Source: Strix aluco
Taxonomy: Eukaryota; Chordata; Aves; Strigiformes; Strigidae
Length of the DNA: 64,000 bases
Direction: 5' to 3'
NCBI RefSeq assembly: GCF_031877795.1
Contig: NC_133935.1
Coordinates: 73,426,303 to 73,490,302, forward strand
In this document: in pieces, positions 34,801 to 46,800 of the stretch
How the letters are laid out: each line of letters begins with the position of its first letter
How positions within the stretch are numbered: position 1 is the first letter of the stretch
Notes under the pieces: model-generated
What the model was told of the DNA's origin: nothing
The model's input: the letters and a program-made list of their open reading frames with translations, nothing else
The model's database searches: none
Position numbers and translations under genes: made by a program

Positions 34801-37800
34801 CTCCACTTCCCCTCCTCAGGAAGCTGTAGAGAGCAATGAGGTCACTCCTCAGCCTCCTTTTCTCCAAACTAGACAAGCCCAAAGTCCTTAGTCACTCATC
34901 ATAGGACATGCCTTTGGGATCTAGCAATACATAAAGAGGACAGGGGCACATTTCCATATGAAAAATCTGCCTCATTTCAAAAACCACTCTCTGTAGCTCA
35001 GACAGAGCTGTACTAGTTCACATGTGTTGTTTTTTCTTTCTCCCATGCAAACATATGTAAGAGCTAAATAGAAGTATGTAGAGAAATAGATTTTTCTCAA
35101 TGGACTTTTGCATAATACTTTGTGCTATAATAAGACATAGCAATTCACCTATCGATGACGTAGAAGTTGTCACCATCATCCCCTTGATCAATGACATGTT
35201 CCCCTCCTTCAACCAGCTTTTCAAACATTGCATCTAACACCTGAGACATCTGTTCCTATTTAAAAGAACACAGACAAAGACAAGAAATTATAATCTGCTT
35301 TTAAAATTTTACTCTTCAATTTAACTGTCCAGCCTCCCAATATGCAGATAAAAAATGTTCATGGATGGAAAATATTCATGCGACAGAAACGCATGGACGA
35401 ATCAGAAAGACAATTTTATTTAGTGTTCAGTGTTAGCTTTTTCCTCTTCCAGTGCTCAGAGCCCAGCTTCCCTTCTTGTCCCTGCCAATAACATAGATCT
35501 TGTCTGCAATATAAATTGCTCATAAGCATCTGAAGATAGAATCTCACGCTTCACAATTGCGTGACATTATACAGTTAAAAGAAAAAAAATGTATCCCTTA
35601 TTACAAAAAATACACTTACCTGTTTTTGTCTTTAGAACAGAATTTAAAGTTTCAAAGTGATTATAAAGTATTTCGAAAATCTAAATTATACAATGCCAGC
35701 ACAATGGTGGGATAGATGTAACCATAAAGGTCTGCAGTGCTTTGATTAAGATAATGCTGGACTCATTGGGAAGTAGGAATTTACACACAGCTATAAAACT
35801 ACTTTGTTAATTTGAATGGAATACAAATGTTTAGAGAGAAATATTAACAGACTAACAAAATATCATCATCTGAGTTATGACTGTCTAGTAACAAAACCAA
35901 ATCAGTAATTACATAATTTGTCTTGTTTGGTGTAAATCTGCTAAAATGTAACCATTCACATCTAAAAAACCCAAACACAGCTCATTGTGGATTAACAATA
36001 TGAGTTTTAAAGATAACTTAATAATTTAAATTTTATTTTCAGTCTATCCAGCAATATGCCTAAAATTCTGATAATAAATACAAAATTATCCTCTACTTTT
36101 TGAAACTTATTAAGTACGTATCATCCTGTAACAAGCAGATTCTAGTGACAATCATGCTAGAGAAATGCCTGTAGATTTAGATCCCACGCATTTTACAATG
36201 GTTCAATTCACAGCATTTCCAGCCATCAAAAGATGGCATTTACTTTTCCAAAGAAGACCAGCCTAAGCCAGTCCTCGAGAGTCCTTCTGCAGCCCACAGA
36301 GATAACCATACTAGATAGTTCAGAATCATTCTCTAGAGATTCCCCTTTCTTTCCTCTTATGATAGAGAGATCTACTGTAACTCACAGACACTTAATTTTT
36401 AGACAGATAAAATTAGGTGGAATGAATTCCACCCTTATTCTGTTGAATTTCTTCACTTACTCAAAGCTTTTAAAAATATCAGCAGTACCATGTTATCCAA
36501 GCCTTTTTAAAAAATGGAAGCTAAATACAATTTTATTTCACAGAGTTCACTGTGTGTGGGCACAAAGAACAACAGAATGGCAGCATCCATCCTCAGTACA
36601 GCTGATCATCATAAATTACAGTAAGACATCATGCAGCCTACCTAGGCCAGCAAGGAATCATTTAACTATGTCTCTATTTAGTACCTTTTTTAGTATGGAC
36701 AGGTATGTATTTGCAAAAAGAAGGATCATTTTACTATCAGTGAATGGGTTGTACTTCATTTCAGAGAATGAGAAAAGTGTGTGCGTGCCATTGGGAGAGA
36801 CCGAAAAGTTGGTACAGGAGTTGCATTTTAAAAACTTTCATGCTTAAATTGATAGGTAATATTACTTCAGTCTTTTCAGTTCTCCCTATGTAAACTAAAA
36901 GGAACTCCTACAGAATCTGCAAAACTGACCTAATGTCAGTTAGTTGTCTAAAGCATTTGAAGCAACAGACAAGTGAATAACTATGCCATAGTTACAGTCA
37001 TCATCACTGTCTCAATCACCCTTGCTTTCAAGTGTGGATTTAACTGCTGGGAAGCAGGACTGCAAAGGAGCATTAGCTCCTTTATCAGCATCAGCCAGCA
37101 TGATATATCCTCTCATATCACCTAAAGTGGAGATGATGTGGGTTTTTTCCCCTCTCTTACTTAGACCAAGATGGTACTACCCTAGTTTTATACCAACTTA
37201 AATGAACTGTGCTAGGAAAGTACTTTTGCATATTTAGATCAGTCAGAATCAGAGACTACAACTAAGAAGTACAAACTCAACAGGACCAGGGGATGGACTC
37301 AGGCACTGACATGGTATGGTCTGGGCTGGTTTGCTCTTGGTGCAATTGTCAGCACAGCTGGTACAGTTTTGGCTTGTGCCAACTATCACTCCTACTGACA
37401 AGCCCTCGTCATGGCTTGGAAGAATGCTTGAGCCAGGGCTTCTTCCCAGTAAACACAAAACCACCCTGGTTAGTTGCTTGGTTTAGTGGGGTTAGGAGGA
37501 GAGGAAGGTGCAAGAGAGTTTAGCTGTACATACGTATGTCATACTGCACTGCATGGCCTCAGGGACAGAGAACGTTTTATGATCTAGTTTGTTGTTACCA
37601 ACTACTGAACTGAATAAAGGTGACAAGAATGGAAAATTTCAAAATAATCTACTGCAGTCAGTCAAACTCTGCCTTTAGGCATCCTTCTTAATCTTCTGAC
37701 AAACAAAATCTGTATTTCTAGTCAATCAAACGATATTTTTCCCTGTAATTAAAGCCTTCAAAATACTGAACTAAGAAAACATTTAATATGAAGGCCACGT

Positions 37801-40800
37801 GACTGTGACTGTGATAACTAGTAAAAAACAGTTAGCAGATATTCTTACCTCTTTAGTCCCAAAACGTGTAAATCAACTCCACAACCTCCCTGGGCAACCT
37901 GTTCCAGCATTTGACCACCCTCACAGTAAAAAAGGTTTTTCTTAAACAGATTTTTTTTCTATTTCAGCTTGTGTGTTGTGCCTTATGCTGTCACAGCACC
38001 ACTTGAGAGCAAGGCTGGTCAACAGATTGCTGCCTCCATCTGCTGTAGAAAGGCACTCTTGTCTCTTTGGTGGACCCTTAAAAGATGCTGTCAAGCTCCT
38101 GTTTATCCTGCCTGATGCTATGCAGTCCTTCTCAGTCCTTCTGCAGTTCCTGCAGCTGGCAACTCTGACCACAGCACATATCCCATAGGTGAAGCCACCA
38201 TTGCCCCCCAGCCTTCAGGAGACACACCTGCCACTCCCAGCAGCCTGAGACAAAGATGGTCACATTGTACCTCTGGATCTGGGTTTAAACCTCTAGATGT
38301 GCTATGGTTGGCTGGTCCAGCTGGTGCTGGGAAGCACTCCCTGTGGCCCATCATCACTGTCATTGCACCAACGCTAGCAGTCTCACACTGTCTTGCACAG
38401 TTTCCAGTTCCCCTTCAAACTCCCATCTGCTTAAACTACCTCAACTACAAAGTCTCTGCTAGTTTGTCCTCTTTGCTGTGCTCCTGTGAGCTCTCACTCC
38501 TCAACAGCAGCTACACAGATGCTCTTCATCAACATTTCACTAGGAATCTGATGCTCCCTCACAGTCTTCATGTGCTAAGTATTCTAAACACTACACACTC
38601 GTGACAAAAAGTTGCTCCCTCTCCCCCCCTTTGTCCCATGGTAGCCACATGAACCTTTAGCATAGAAGCAGAACTTTAATGTCAAAAAATACCTCTGGTA
38701 CTTATGATGGTGCCTATGAACAGCATAGCACCTAAGCAGAGGTTTTATGAATCACTCTGTTACAGGTTAGGAAATATTTTACTGTGCCTAAAATGCAACT
38801 CGGATACCAGGTACCTTTATGAATCTTGGCCTGTGATGATACCCATGCATAGGTAAGATGTGTGTAAGCTTGATGTATTGCCATTTCATATATGAAATGT
38901 ACAAAATTTTGTGCATGTTTACAATCAGTTCCAAACAAAAGACATTATATGAGATACAGAAGAATAAAGCCCCAGACAAGAATGATAACTGCTTTACCAA
39001 GGGCAACCCCCTGGAACAGTGTCTGATTCCATCCTTTTTGCCAGGTCAAGTGAAAAACTGCAAATAATCACTCACAACTCTCCTAACGTATTCTTTGTAT
39101 CACATAAAGTACCATCCTGAAGATGCACGTTGCATTATTTGAAAACAGTATGTTAGCCTCAATTTCTTTCAAATCAACAAATCAAACATGGCAATTACAC
39201 CTGAAGACAATTCCTTGGAAAAAAAAAAACAGTTAGATAATGGACACTGAATATAATTAAAACTGCATTTTATTTAGTATACATTTCACACAGATTAAAA
39301 ATCCAGTCACTTGTCTGTTCTTGCAAGACAGCTTTTGATTCATTCAGGAGAGCTGGTAGACCATTACATGCCCTTCTCAAATGCCAATAGCTCTTTTTAC
39401 TGCCAGACTACCAAGTGATTTGCTACCACTGTGCCAGGTATGTGTTGTCTTAATATCAATTTATAGATTTACTGTGAGCTATTTTGTAAAGGAAAAAGAA
39501 CAAAGTTCTCCATACTTAACTCAACCACTCAAACACTGGGGCTTCCAAGAAGCATCAATGTTTAAATTGCTGATACAAATGTTTGTTTTTTGACAAAGTG
39601 CTACCCATTCTGAATCAATGAAGGCACTGTAGATAAAACGGAAAGTAGGACACAATCGTCACTGGAAGCCATGACAATGACAAATATAAAAAGTAACTTC
39701 TGAAAAATGTCCTTCCCCACTATGTAAGAAAAGGTATTCAGGAGATAGAAGGCACAGCTACATTTCTACGATTAAATGATGCGACTTCTAACAAAACCCA
39801 AGACAATCTTAATCTGGCATTTGACAGGAGCTGGTAAACTCTAGCTATTAAGACAGATGCAGTAAATCCCAAAAGTATTGCATAGTGTGTTGGGATTATA
39901 TATGCTTTGGGAATCCCCCAAAAGAAGGATGAGGGTGCTGCTGGAGTGCTCCCTGGTAGACAGGAAATCTCAGTTAATTCCCCTTTTAGATCCAAGACAT
40001 CTGCACAATCTAAGCAGGCATGAGATTGCCTCGCACTTCAGTACAATAGTAGTAACAAGACTTGCCTATCTCATATGACTTGTAAAAATTATAATGTTCT
40101 GAAACACAACCATAAGACTATCATATGAACAAAGTGAATCCACAGTTGTTCTATTGCCCCTGAGTTCATCAACCACTTTATTCTTTATCTCTACAACCAT
40201 TTTACCAAACTGAGCCCAAGTTGGCCACCTTATCCTCATTTTGAGCAATATGAAATACCAACAAATTAATGCTCAGCATAGTATTAAGAAGGTAATGAAG
40301 CAGACAGAATACTAGAACAGAAAGGGGGGCAGGGGGCGGGGAGGGGCAAAAAAGAGCAAGAAAAAGTTATCAAAACATAGGCGAGGAAACCATGGGAAGA
40401 AAAGGAGTTCTTAATCAACAAGTCAGGACCTTGGGGAGGAAGACTAAATTACAGAATTCTTGTCTACAGCTCTCCACATTTGTTTTTCAGAACAAAACCA
40501 TGTACATATACTCCCTTAGAACTCTGATATGTTACCAGCACTGATCCAATTCAAAATGTTTAGCTCCATTGTGTAATGCCCACTTGTAAACTAATCAAAA
40601 GGCATTTATTTCTTCACTGTCAAAGAATCTAAATTGTATTTTGATGTATAATCAATATTTTCAAGCAATATTATTTTCCTTGAGAATGTACCTTAACCTT
40701 CCTCCACACAGTTATATGTTAAATTACTATTCTGCCTCTCAAATATCATGCACATGCTCATCAGTCTGGCTCAGTGACACTTTTCATATTTTGTAACTAG

Positions 40801-43800
40801 GCCTCTAAGCAAGTTGGCTGGTTCTTTTTACCAGTTTGCTAAAAAAAGAGCAGAAGTAATTCAGAGTTGCAAATAGTTTCCAAAATTCTTAAGCCAAATA
40901 TGAAGGCACCTTCCATTGGGCAGTTGTTTTGCAGAACATCTTCAATAAATGATTCTATGATTCTATAATCAGTTAGGTTGGAAAAAACCTTTAAGATCAT
41001 TGAGTCCAACCATTAACCTAACACTGAACCATGTCCCTAAGCACCACATCTACACATCTTTTAAACACCTCCAGAGATGGTGACTCAACAACTTCCCTGG
41101 GCAGCCTGTTCCAATGCTTCACAACCCTTTCAGTCAAGAAATTTTTCCTAATATCCAGTCTAAACCTCTCCTGGTTCAACTTGAGGCCATTTCCTCTCGT
41201 TCTATCGCTTGTTACTTGGGAGAGGAGACCAACACCCACCTCGCTGCAACCTCCTTTCAGGTAGCTGTAGAGGGCGATGAGGTCTCCCCTCAGCCTCCTT
41301 TTCTCTGGATGAAACAACCCCAGTTCCCTCAGCCGCTCATAAGACTTGTGCTCTAGACCCTTCACCAGCTCTGTGACCCTTCTTTGGACGCATCTTCATG
41401 TCTTTCTTGTAGTGAGGGCCCAAAACTGAAGGTGCAGCCTCACCAGTTCTGAGTACAGGGGGATGATCACCTCCCTAGTCCTGCTAGTCACACTATTTCT
41501 GATACAATAGGCAAGGTGGAGAGAATCCCTGTTTGCTGAATCTGCTGTAAGTATTAATCTTGCCTTAGGAAAAAACAGGATTAAGTGCGGTTCTATTTGC
41601 TTGGGAACCCATTAGTTTGCAAAGAACTTTGTGGCATCCAAGAGGGCAGAGTATTAACATGTCCAGGCATTCTGAGCTCACTCTTTTTTTATATATATAT
41701 ATATATATGTATTCCCATTAATTGCTCCAACATCTGTAGTCCTAATTCTTCACCAAAATTTTTGAGAATTTACGAGCATTATGAGAATCTTCTGTTGGTA
41801 GCACTTTTCAAGGAATGCTTTGGCCTTAATTATAAAGAAGTCCACTATTCATAAAACACAGCTGCATTATGTTTTGTTTCATCTTCCTTCAAGTTAATCA
41901 ATTCTAATTGATTAATCAATATTTGTGCTCTCTTACAATAATTCCCCAGGTGCATGAGTGGCAATATGCCCAGAAATTGCTCTTGCATATTTGTGAAGAG
42001 AAAGGCTGTGAATGTTGTCTAACTTGACTTTAGTAAGGCCTTTGACACCGTTTCCCACCACATTCTCCTGGCGAAACTGGCTGCTCATGACTTGGATGGG
42101 CACACGCTTTGCTGGGTAAAAAACTGGCTGGATGGCTGGGCCCAAAGAGTTGTGGTGAATGGAGTTAAACCAGTTGGCGGCCGGTCACGAGTGGTGTCCC
42201 CCAGGGCTCGGTTTTGGGGCCACTCCTCTTTAACATCTTTATTGATGATCTAGATGAGGGGATCGAGTGCACCCTCAGTAAGTTTGCAGATGACACCAGG
42301 TTGGGTGGGAGTGTTGATCTGCTCGAGGGTAGGGAGGCTCTGCAGAGAGATCTGGACAGGCTGGAGCGATGGGCTAAGGCCAACTGTAGGAGTTTCAATA
42401 AGGCCAAATGCCGGGTGCTGCACTTGGGCCACAACAACCCCCAGCAGCGCTACAGGCTTGGGGAGGAGTGGCTGGAGAGCTGCCAGTCAGAGAGGGACCT
42501 GGGGGTGTTGATTGACAGCCAGCTGAACATGAGCCAGCAGTGTGCCCAGGTGGCCAAGAAGGCCAATGGCATCCTGGCTTGTATCAGAAATAGCGTGGCC
42601 AGCAGGGACAGGGAAGGGATCTTACCCCTGTACTCGGCACTGGTGAGGCCGCACCTCAATTACTGTGTTCAGTTTTGGGCCCCTCACTACAAAAAGGACA
42701 TTGAATTACTCGAGCGTGTCCAGAGAAGGGCAATGAAGCTGGTGAAGCACATGTTGCATGAGGAACAGCTGAGGGAACTGGGGTTGTTTAGTCTGGAGAA
42801 GAGGAGGCTGAGGGGAGACCTCATCGCCCTCTACAACTACCTGAAAGGAGGTTGCAGAGAACAGGGAATGAGTCTCTTTAACGAAGTAACAAGCAATAGG
42901 ACAAGAAGTAATGGCCTCAAGTTGCACCAGGGAAGGTTTAGACTGGATATTAGGAAGCATTTCTTTACAGAATGGGTTGTTAGGCATTGGAATGGGCTGC
43001 CAAGGGCAGTGGTGGAGTCCCCATCCCTGGAGGTGTTTAAGAGTCAGGTTGACATAGCGCTGAGGGATATGGTGTAGTTGAGAATGGTCAGTGTTAGGTT
43101 AATGGTTGGACTAGATGATCTTCAAGGTCTTTTCCAACCTAGATGATTCTGTGAACAATATTTATAATATATATTACCTTTTAGAAAAGAGTCAAGACCT
43201 ATTTGAAATATATTCTACAAGCATTATCAGGACAAAGCTCTCCAGAATAAAATTTCCCTAAAACAGAACAGAGATCTAACACTGCCTGTGAATTTTTGCA
43301 AAAGAAAGGATTCAAACTTTAAGTGCAAGGGTGCAGCACAGCTTTGATGGTACCAGTCCCTTGAGCCACCCTGTTACTCTGATAATAGGCTCATGGGGTT
43401 TTTTAACTGCTGGCCTATGGGCCATAACAGCCAAACCAAATAGCCTGTTGTTAGTCAGCACCAGCAAAATTTCCTCTTAAAAGACAAAAACAAATGAATA
43501 ACTTCTCTGAGTTGCATTGTAAAAATGAAGTATAGAAGGCTGCCCTGGCCACTAGACAAGCTGTTGCTGCTGCTATTACTTCCAATGATAAAAAAGCTAT
43601 TAGGCTGAACAGAGACAAATTCCAGTAACAGCGACTTGGGGCTTATCCTCAGTAATGGCCCAAGGCATCTGGTCATCATCTTGTTTTCTCCTTGCTGGCT
43701 TATACAGAGTGAAAGTGGAGAGGAAAGAGGGCATGCAGCTTCTGATTCCACTGCCAGTAACCTCCAGCATCTGGAGCACGGAGGAGGTGTGGTAACATGC

Positions 43801-46800
43801 TTTGTGCATGCATGCAGAGCAAGCATCCAGGTACACCATGGCAATACTGGGAGAATAAAGTCATATTAGGATTTCTGACAATGGTGTGGCAGGCAATTGA
43901 GAGGAACAATAAATAATACTGTGGTTTAATAGGAAGAGGTTTTTCTGGGAAGAACAGGAAGAGGTGCTTTAGAAGAGGAATGAGTTAATATAACATAGGT
44001 TAGATTAACAGCATGTGGAGAGGAAAACAAAAATCTCAATGCACCTTTCTCTCTTCTAATTCACTCATCCACACAGTTCTGCTCCTGGAATTTCTCTTGA
44101 TTCTTTCCTGATCTGGTATTCTAAAAAGTAGCCAAAGAGCTGCGGAAACCTCTTTCCCTCATCTTGTTGCACATGCATGTTTCAATCTATACTCTTCTGT
44201 TCCAGTAATTTTTTCAATAGTGCTATACACTAGCTAAAACTGATACTGAGTTACAGCATCCAGATGGGAAGTGATTAAGACCCCAGAAAGGTGACAAGAA
44301 TGCTAACATATCAATTCTTTAAAAGTACTTTTTATTTAATGGAGTTAACTAAGGAGTACCTTGCTGAACTGATGTTAGTTGACTGGTCACATCCTCATCA
44401 ATCCACAAAGTTAAAGAAAGTTTCAAGAAAATTCAAGTAACTTCACAGACTTTAAGGAATTTATAAGAGTTGGCCTTTAAAACATAGAGTGCTGCTCAAG
44501 GAACTGTACCAGAACTGGTGTTCCTTTATATTATGCTATATTTTCAATCAGAGCCAGTATGTGAAATATTGATATTTAAAAAATACTTCTCCATAAGTTT
44601 ACCTTTCTGATATTCAAAAACTGCTATCAGGTAAATGCAGGCTCAAGAAAGAGTTGTGTGTGTTTAGAAAGTCTTAAGTTGTCTCAAAGTCTGGAGGTTA
44701 TCTTTTTCTCCTCTCTCTCATTTAGTCTCAATCCAAATGGTTCTACTGTTTTTCACTTTTATGTGAAGGCTCTTGTCTGTTCAGATGGACTCTTTAATTA
44801 AAATGCTGAGCAGCACCATAAGTCACCTCCTAACTACTGCAACTTCTTCTGCTTTTATCTTATCCTTCCACTTAAATTAAAACACAGTGATAGGGTGGGA
44901 TTTAAGAAAATGTGAACTCCATTTAGCATTATGTACTGAACGCAATTCTGATCATGCTGTAAGACATGTAGCTATACTGTATTTCAGACTGGTGGCCTAT
45001 CTAGGAATGGTGTTTGACACCTTGCTAAAAGGCCATCAGGGAAAAGCCATTAAGCTCTTTACATTGTCTATTCCCCTCTAACTCACTGACCTCTGAAACA
45101 ATGTTTTTCATATGCAGACTATAGCAGAAAGAGGCTGAAGTTCAATGCAAGAAAAAAAGCAGTGGGAGTAGGAGATGCTGTCAATACACAGCTTAACTTC
45201 TGCTCCAGAAACTTTAGGTTTAGCAGTTGAAGATATTATCTCTCTCCAAGATGGAGTTTTCACTAATACACCAGAGAGTGAACTGCAGCAGCTGGCACCA
45301 CGTGCGTTTGTACTGCAGGGTGGAGAAACAGAAGTAAGGAAGAAAGCGGGACAGAAACATTTAAATTACTGCAACTACAGCGGCAGAGCTCTTGAGTCAC
45401 TGTCTAGCAGAAGAACAAGAAGGAGGAGTGGGAGAAGTCCCCTGGGGACTGCAGGTTGTGGCTCCACAGAAGGAGCAAGACAATCTGGAGAAGGCTACAT
45501 TTTAATACCCTTGCTATCTTCAGAGCTCAGTAGCTTTGTAATGCCTCTTATGAATGAATTCCTTTACAAAAATCATCTTATTCAACTTTCCAGAATGCTG
45601 TCTGTGAAGGATTTAAAGCAGAAGGAAGTGTTCTTAATCCACCGGACAATCTGAGCAAAGTGGGGTAAATAAGACTTGGGAGATCCCAGGAGTGGATTTC
45701 AAGGCTTTGGATTGCACAGCACCACAAAGGGGGGACTCAGCTAAGAAGTCTTCTACTAAACACCTGGAATAGACTGTGGGAACTATTAGCAATTACAAGT
45801 GACTGATTCAGAAGCAGAAAGTAAAAAAGGAGTTCAAAATATCAAGGGGATGCAGTATCCAGACAGCAGCACAGTCCTGAGAAGACCTCCACAAACAGGG
45901 GAAGTAATCTCTCAATATTTCTTTGAAGAGTTATATCAAATGCCCACACTGGAACAGTTTAATGCTCTACATCTACACAACATTACAATATAGCTGATAC
46001 AAAGCCTGTCCTGCAGACCAAGTGGCTGATGACTATTTAGACAGAAGATCTAGTTCTCACTGGAAGGGAAAGCAGATCTCATCCAGAGGATTGATACTAT
46101 AAGCAGATACTACCAAGAAACTGTGTAAAGCCAGAATCAGGAAAGCAGCAGCTCAAAATGAACATCACAAGCAGATTCTAAGTCACACGATAATCTGTTG
46201 GGTCACAGGGTTCGTAAGAGAGAAGTGCTCAGAGGCTAAGCAAGAGGGGTCTGCCAAAATGCCATTGGCAGGCTAATGTAACAATGGTCCAGCCAAGTGG
46301 AAGCCAGGACACAGCAACTGTAAGGAAAACATATAATAAAGCAATTTCACATCCATAGCAGATGCCCACAAACCACTCTGTATCCCTGAAGTTATGCAGA
46401 AAAGTAACTCAGGAGTGGAAGGGGCAAATGCTTGGGTGACTTTAGCTTGAACCAGTATAGTGGAACAGCTAATTAATTACCCATTAAACAGACAGCATGA
46501 GGGAGGGAGTTAGGAAATCTGTGTTAGGATCCCTAGTGTCCCAAGAATGCACACATATTAGCACCTACATTGAGACATTTGATGCCCTCCTATAGTTCCA
46601 ACTCCAGGGTTCTGCAAAACTGGGGGTCTGTGGCTCACTGCTCCTCAGGGCCTCTCTGGGAACAGGCATCCAGGGTCAGGGCTCAGCCTTTATGCAGGCA
46701 AAAGCAGGAGCTGGAAACCCACAGCACGAATTAACCTGCATTCTCTGTAACAGCACCTGACTTCCAAACAGAGCTGCAGGCTAGTCTTTCCATCAGCTCC

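Noticed and set aside
42165-42987. Minus-strand open frames across the CR1 copy
   Set aside because: Antisense shadows of the CR1 reverse transcriptase.
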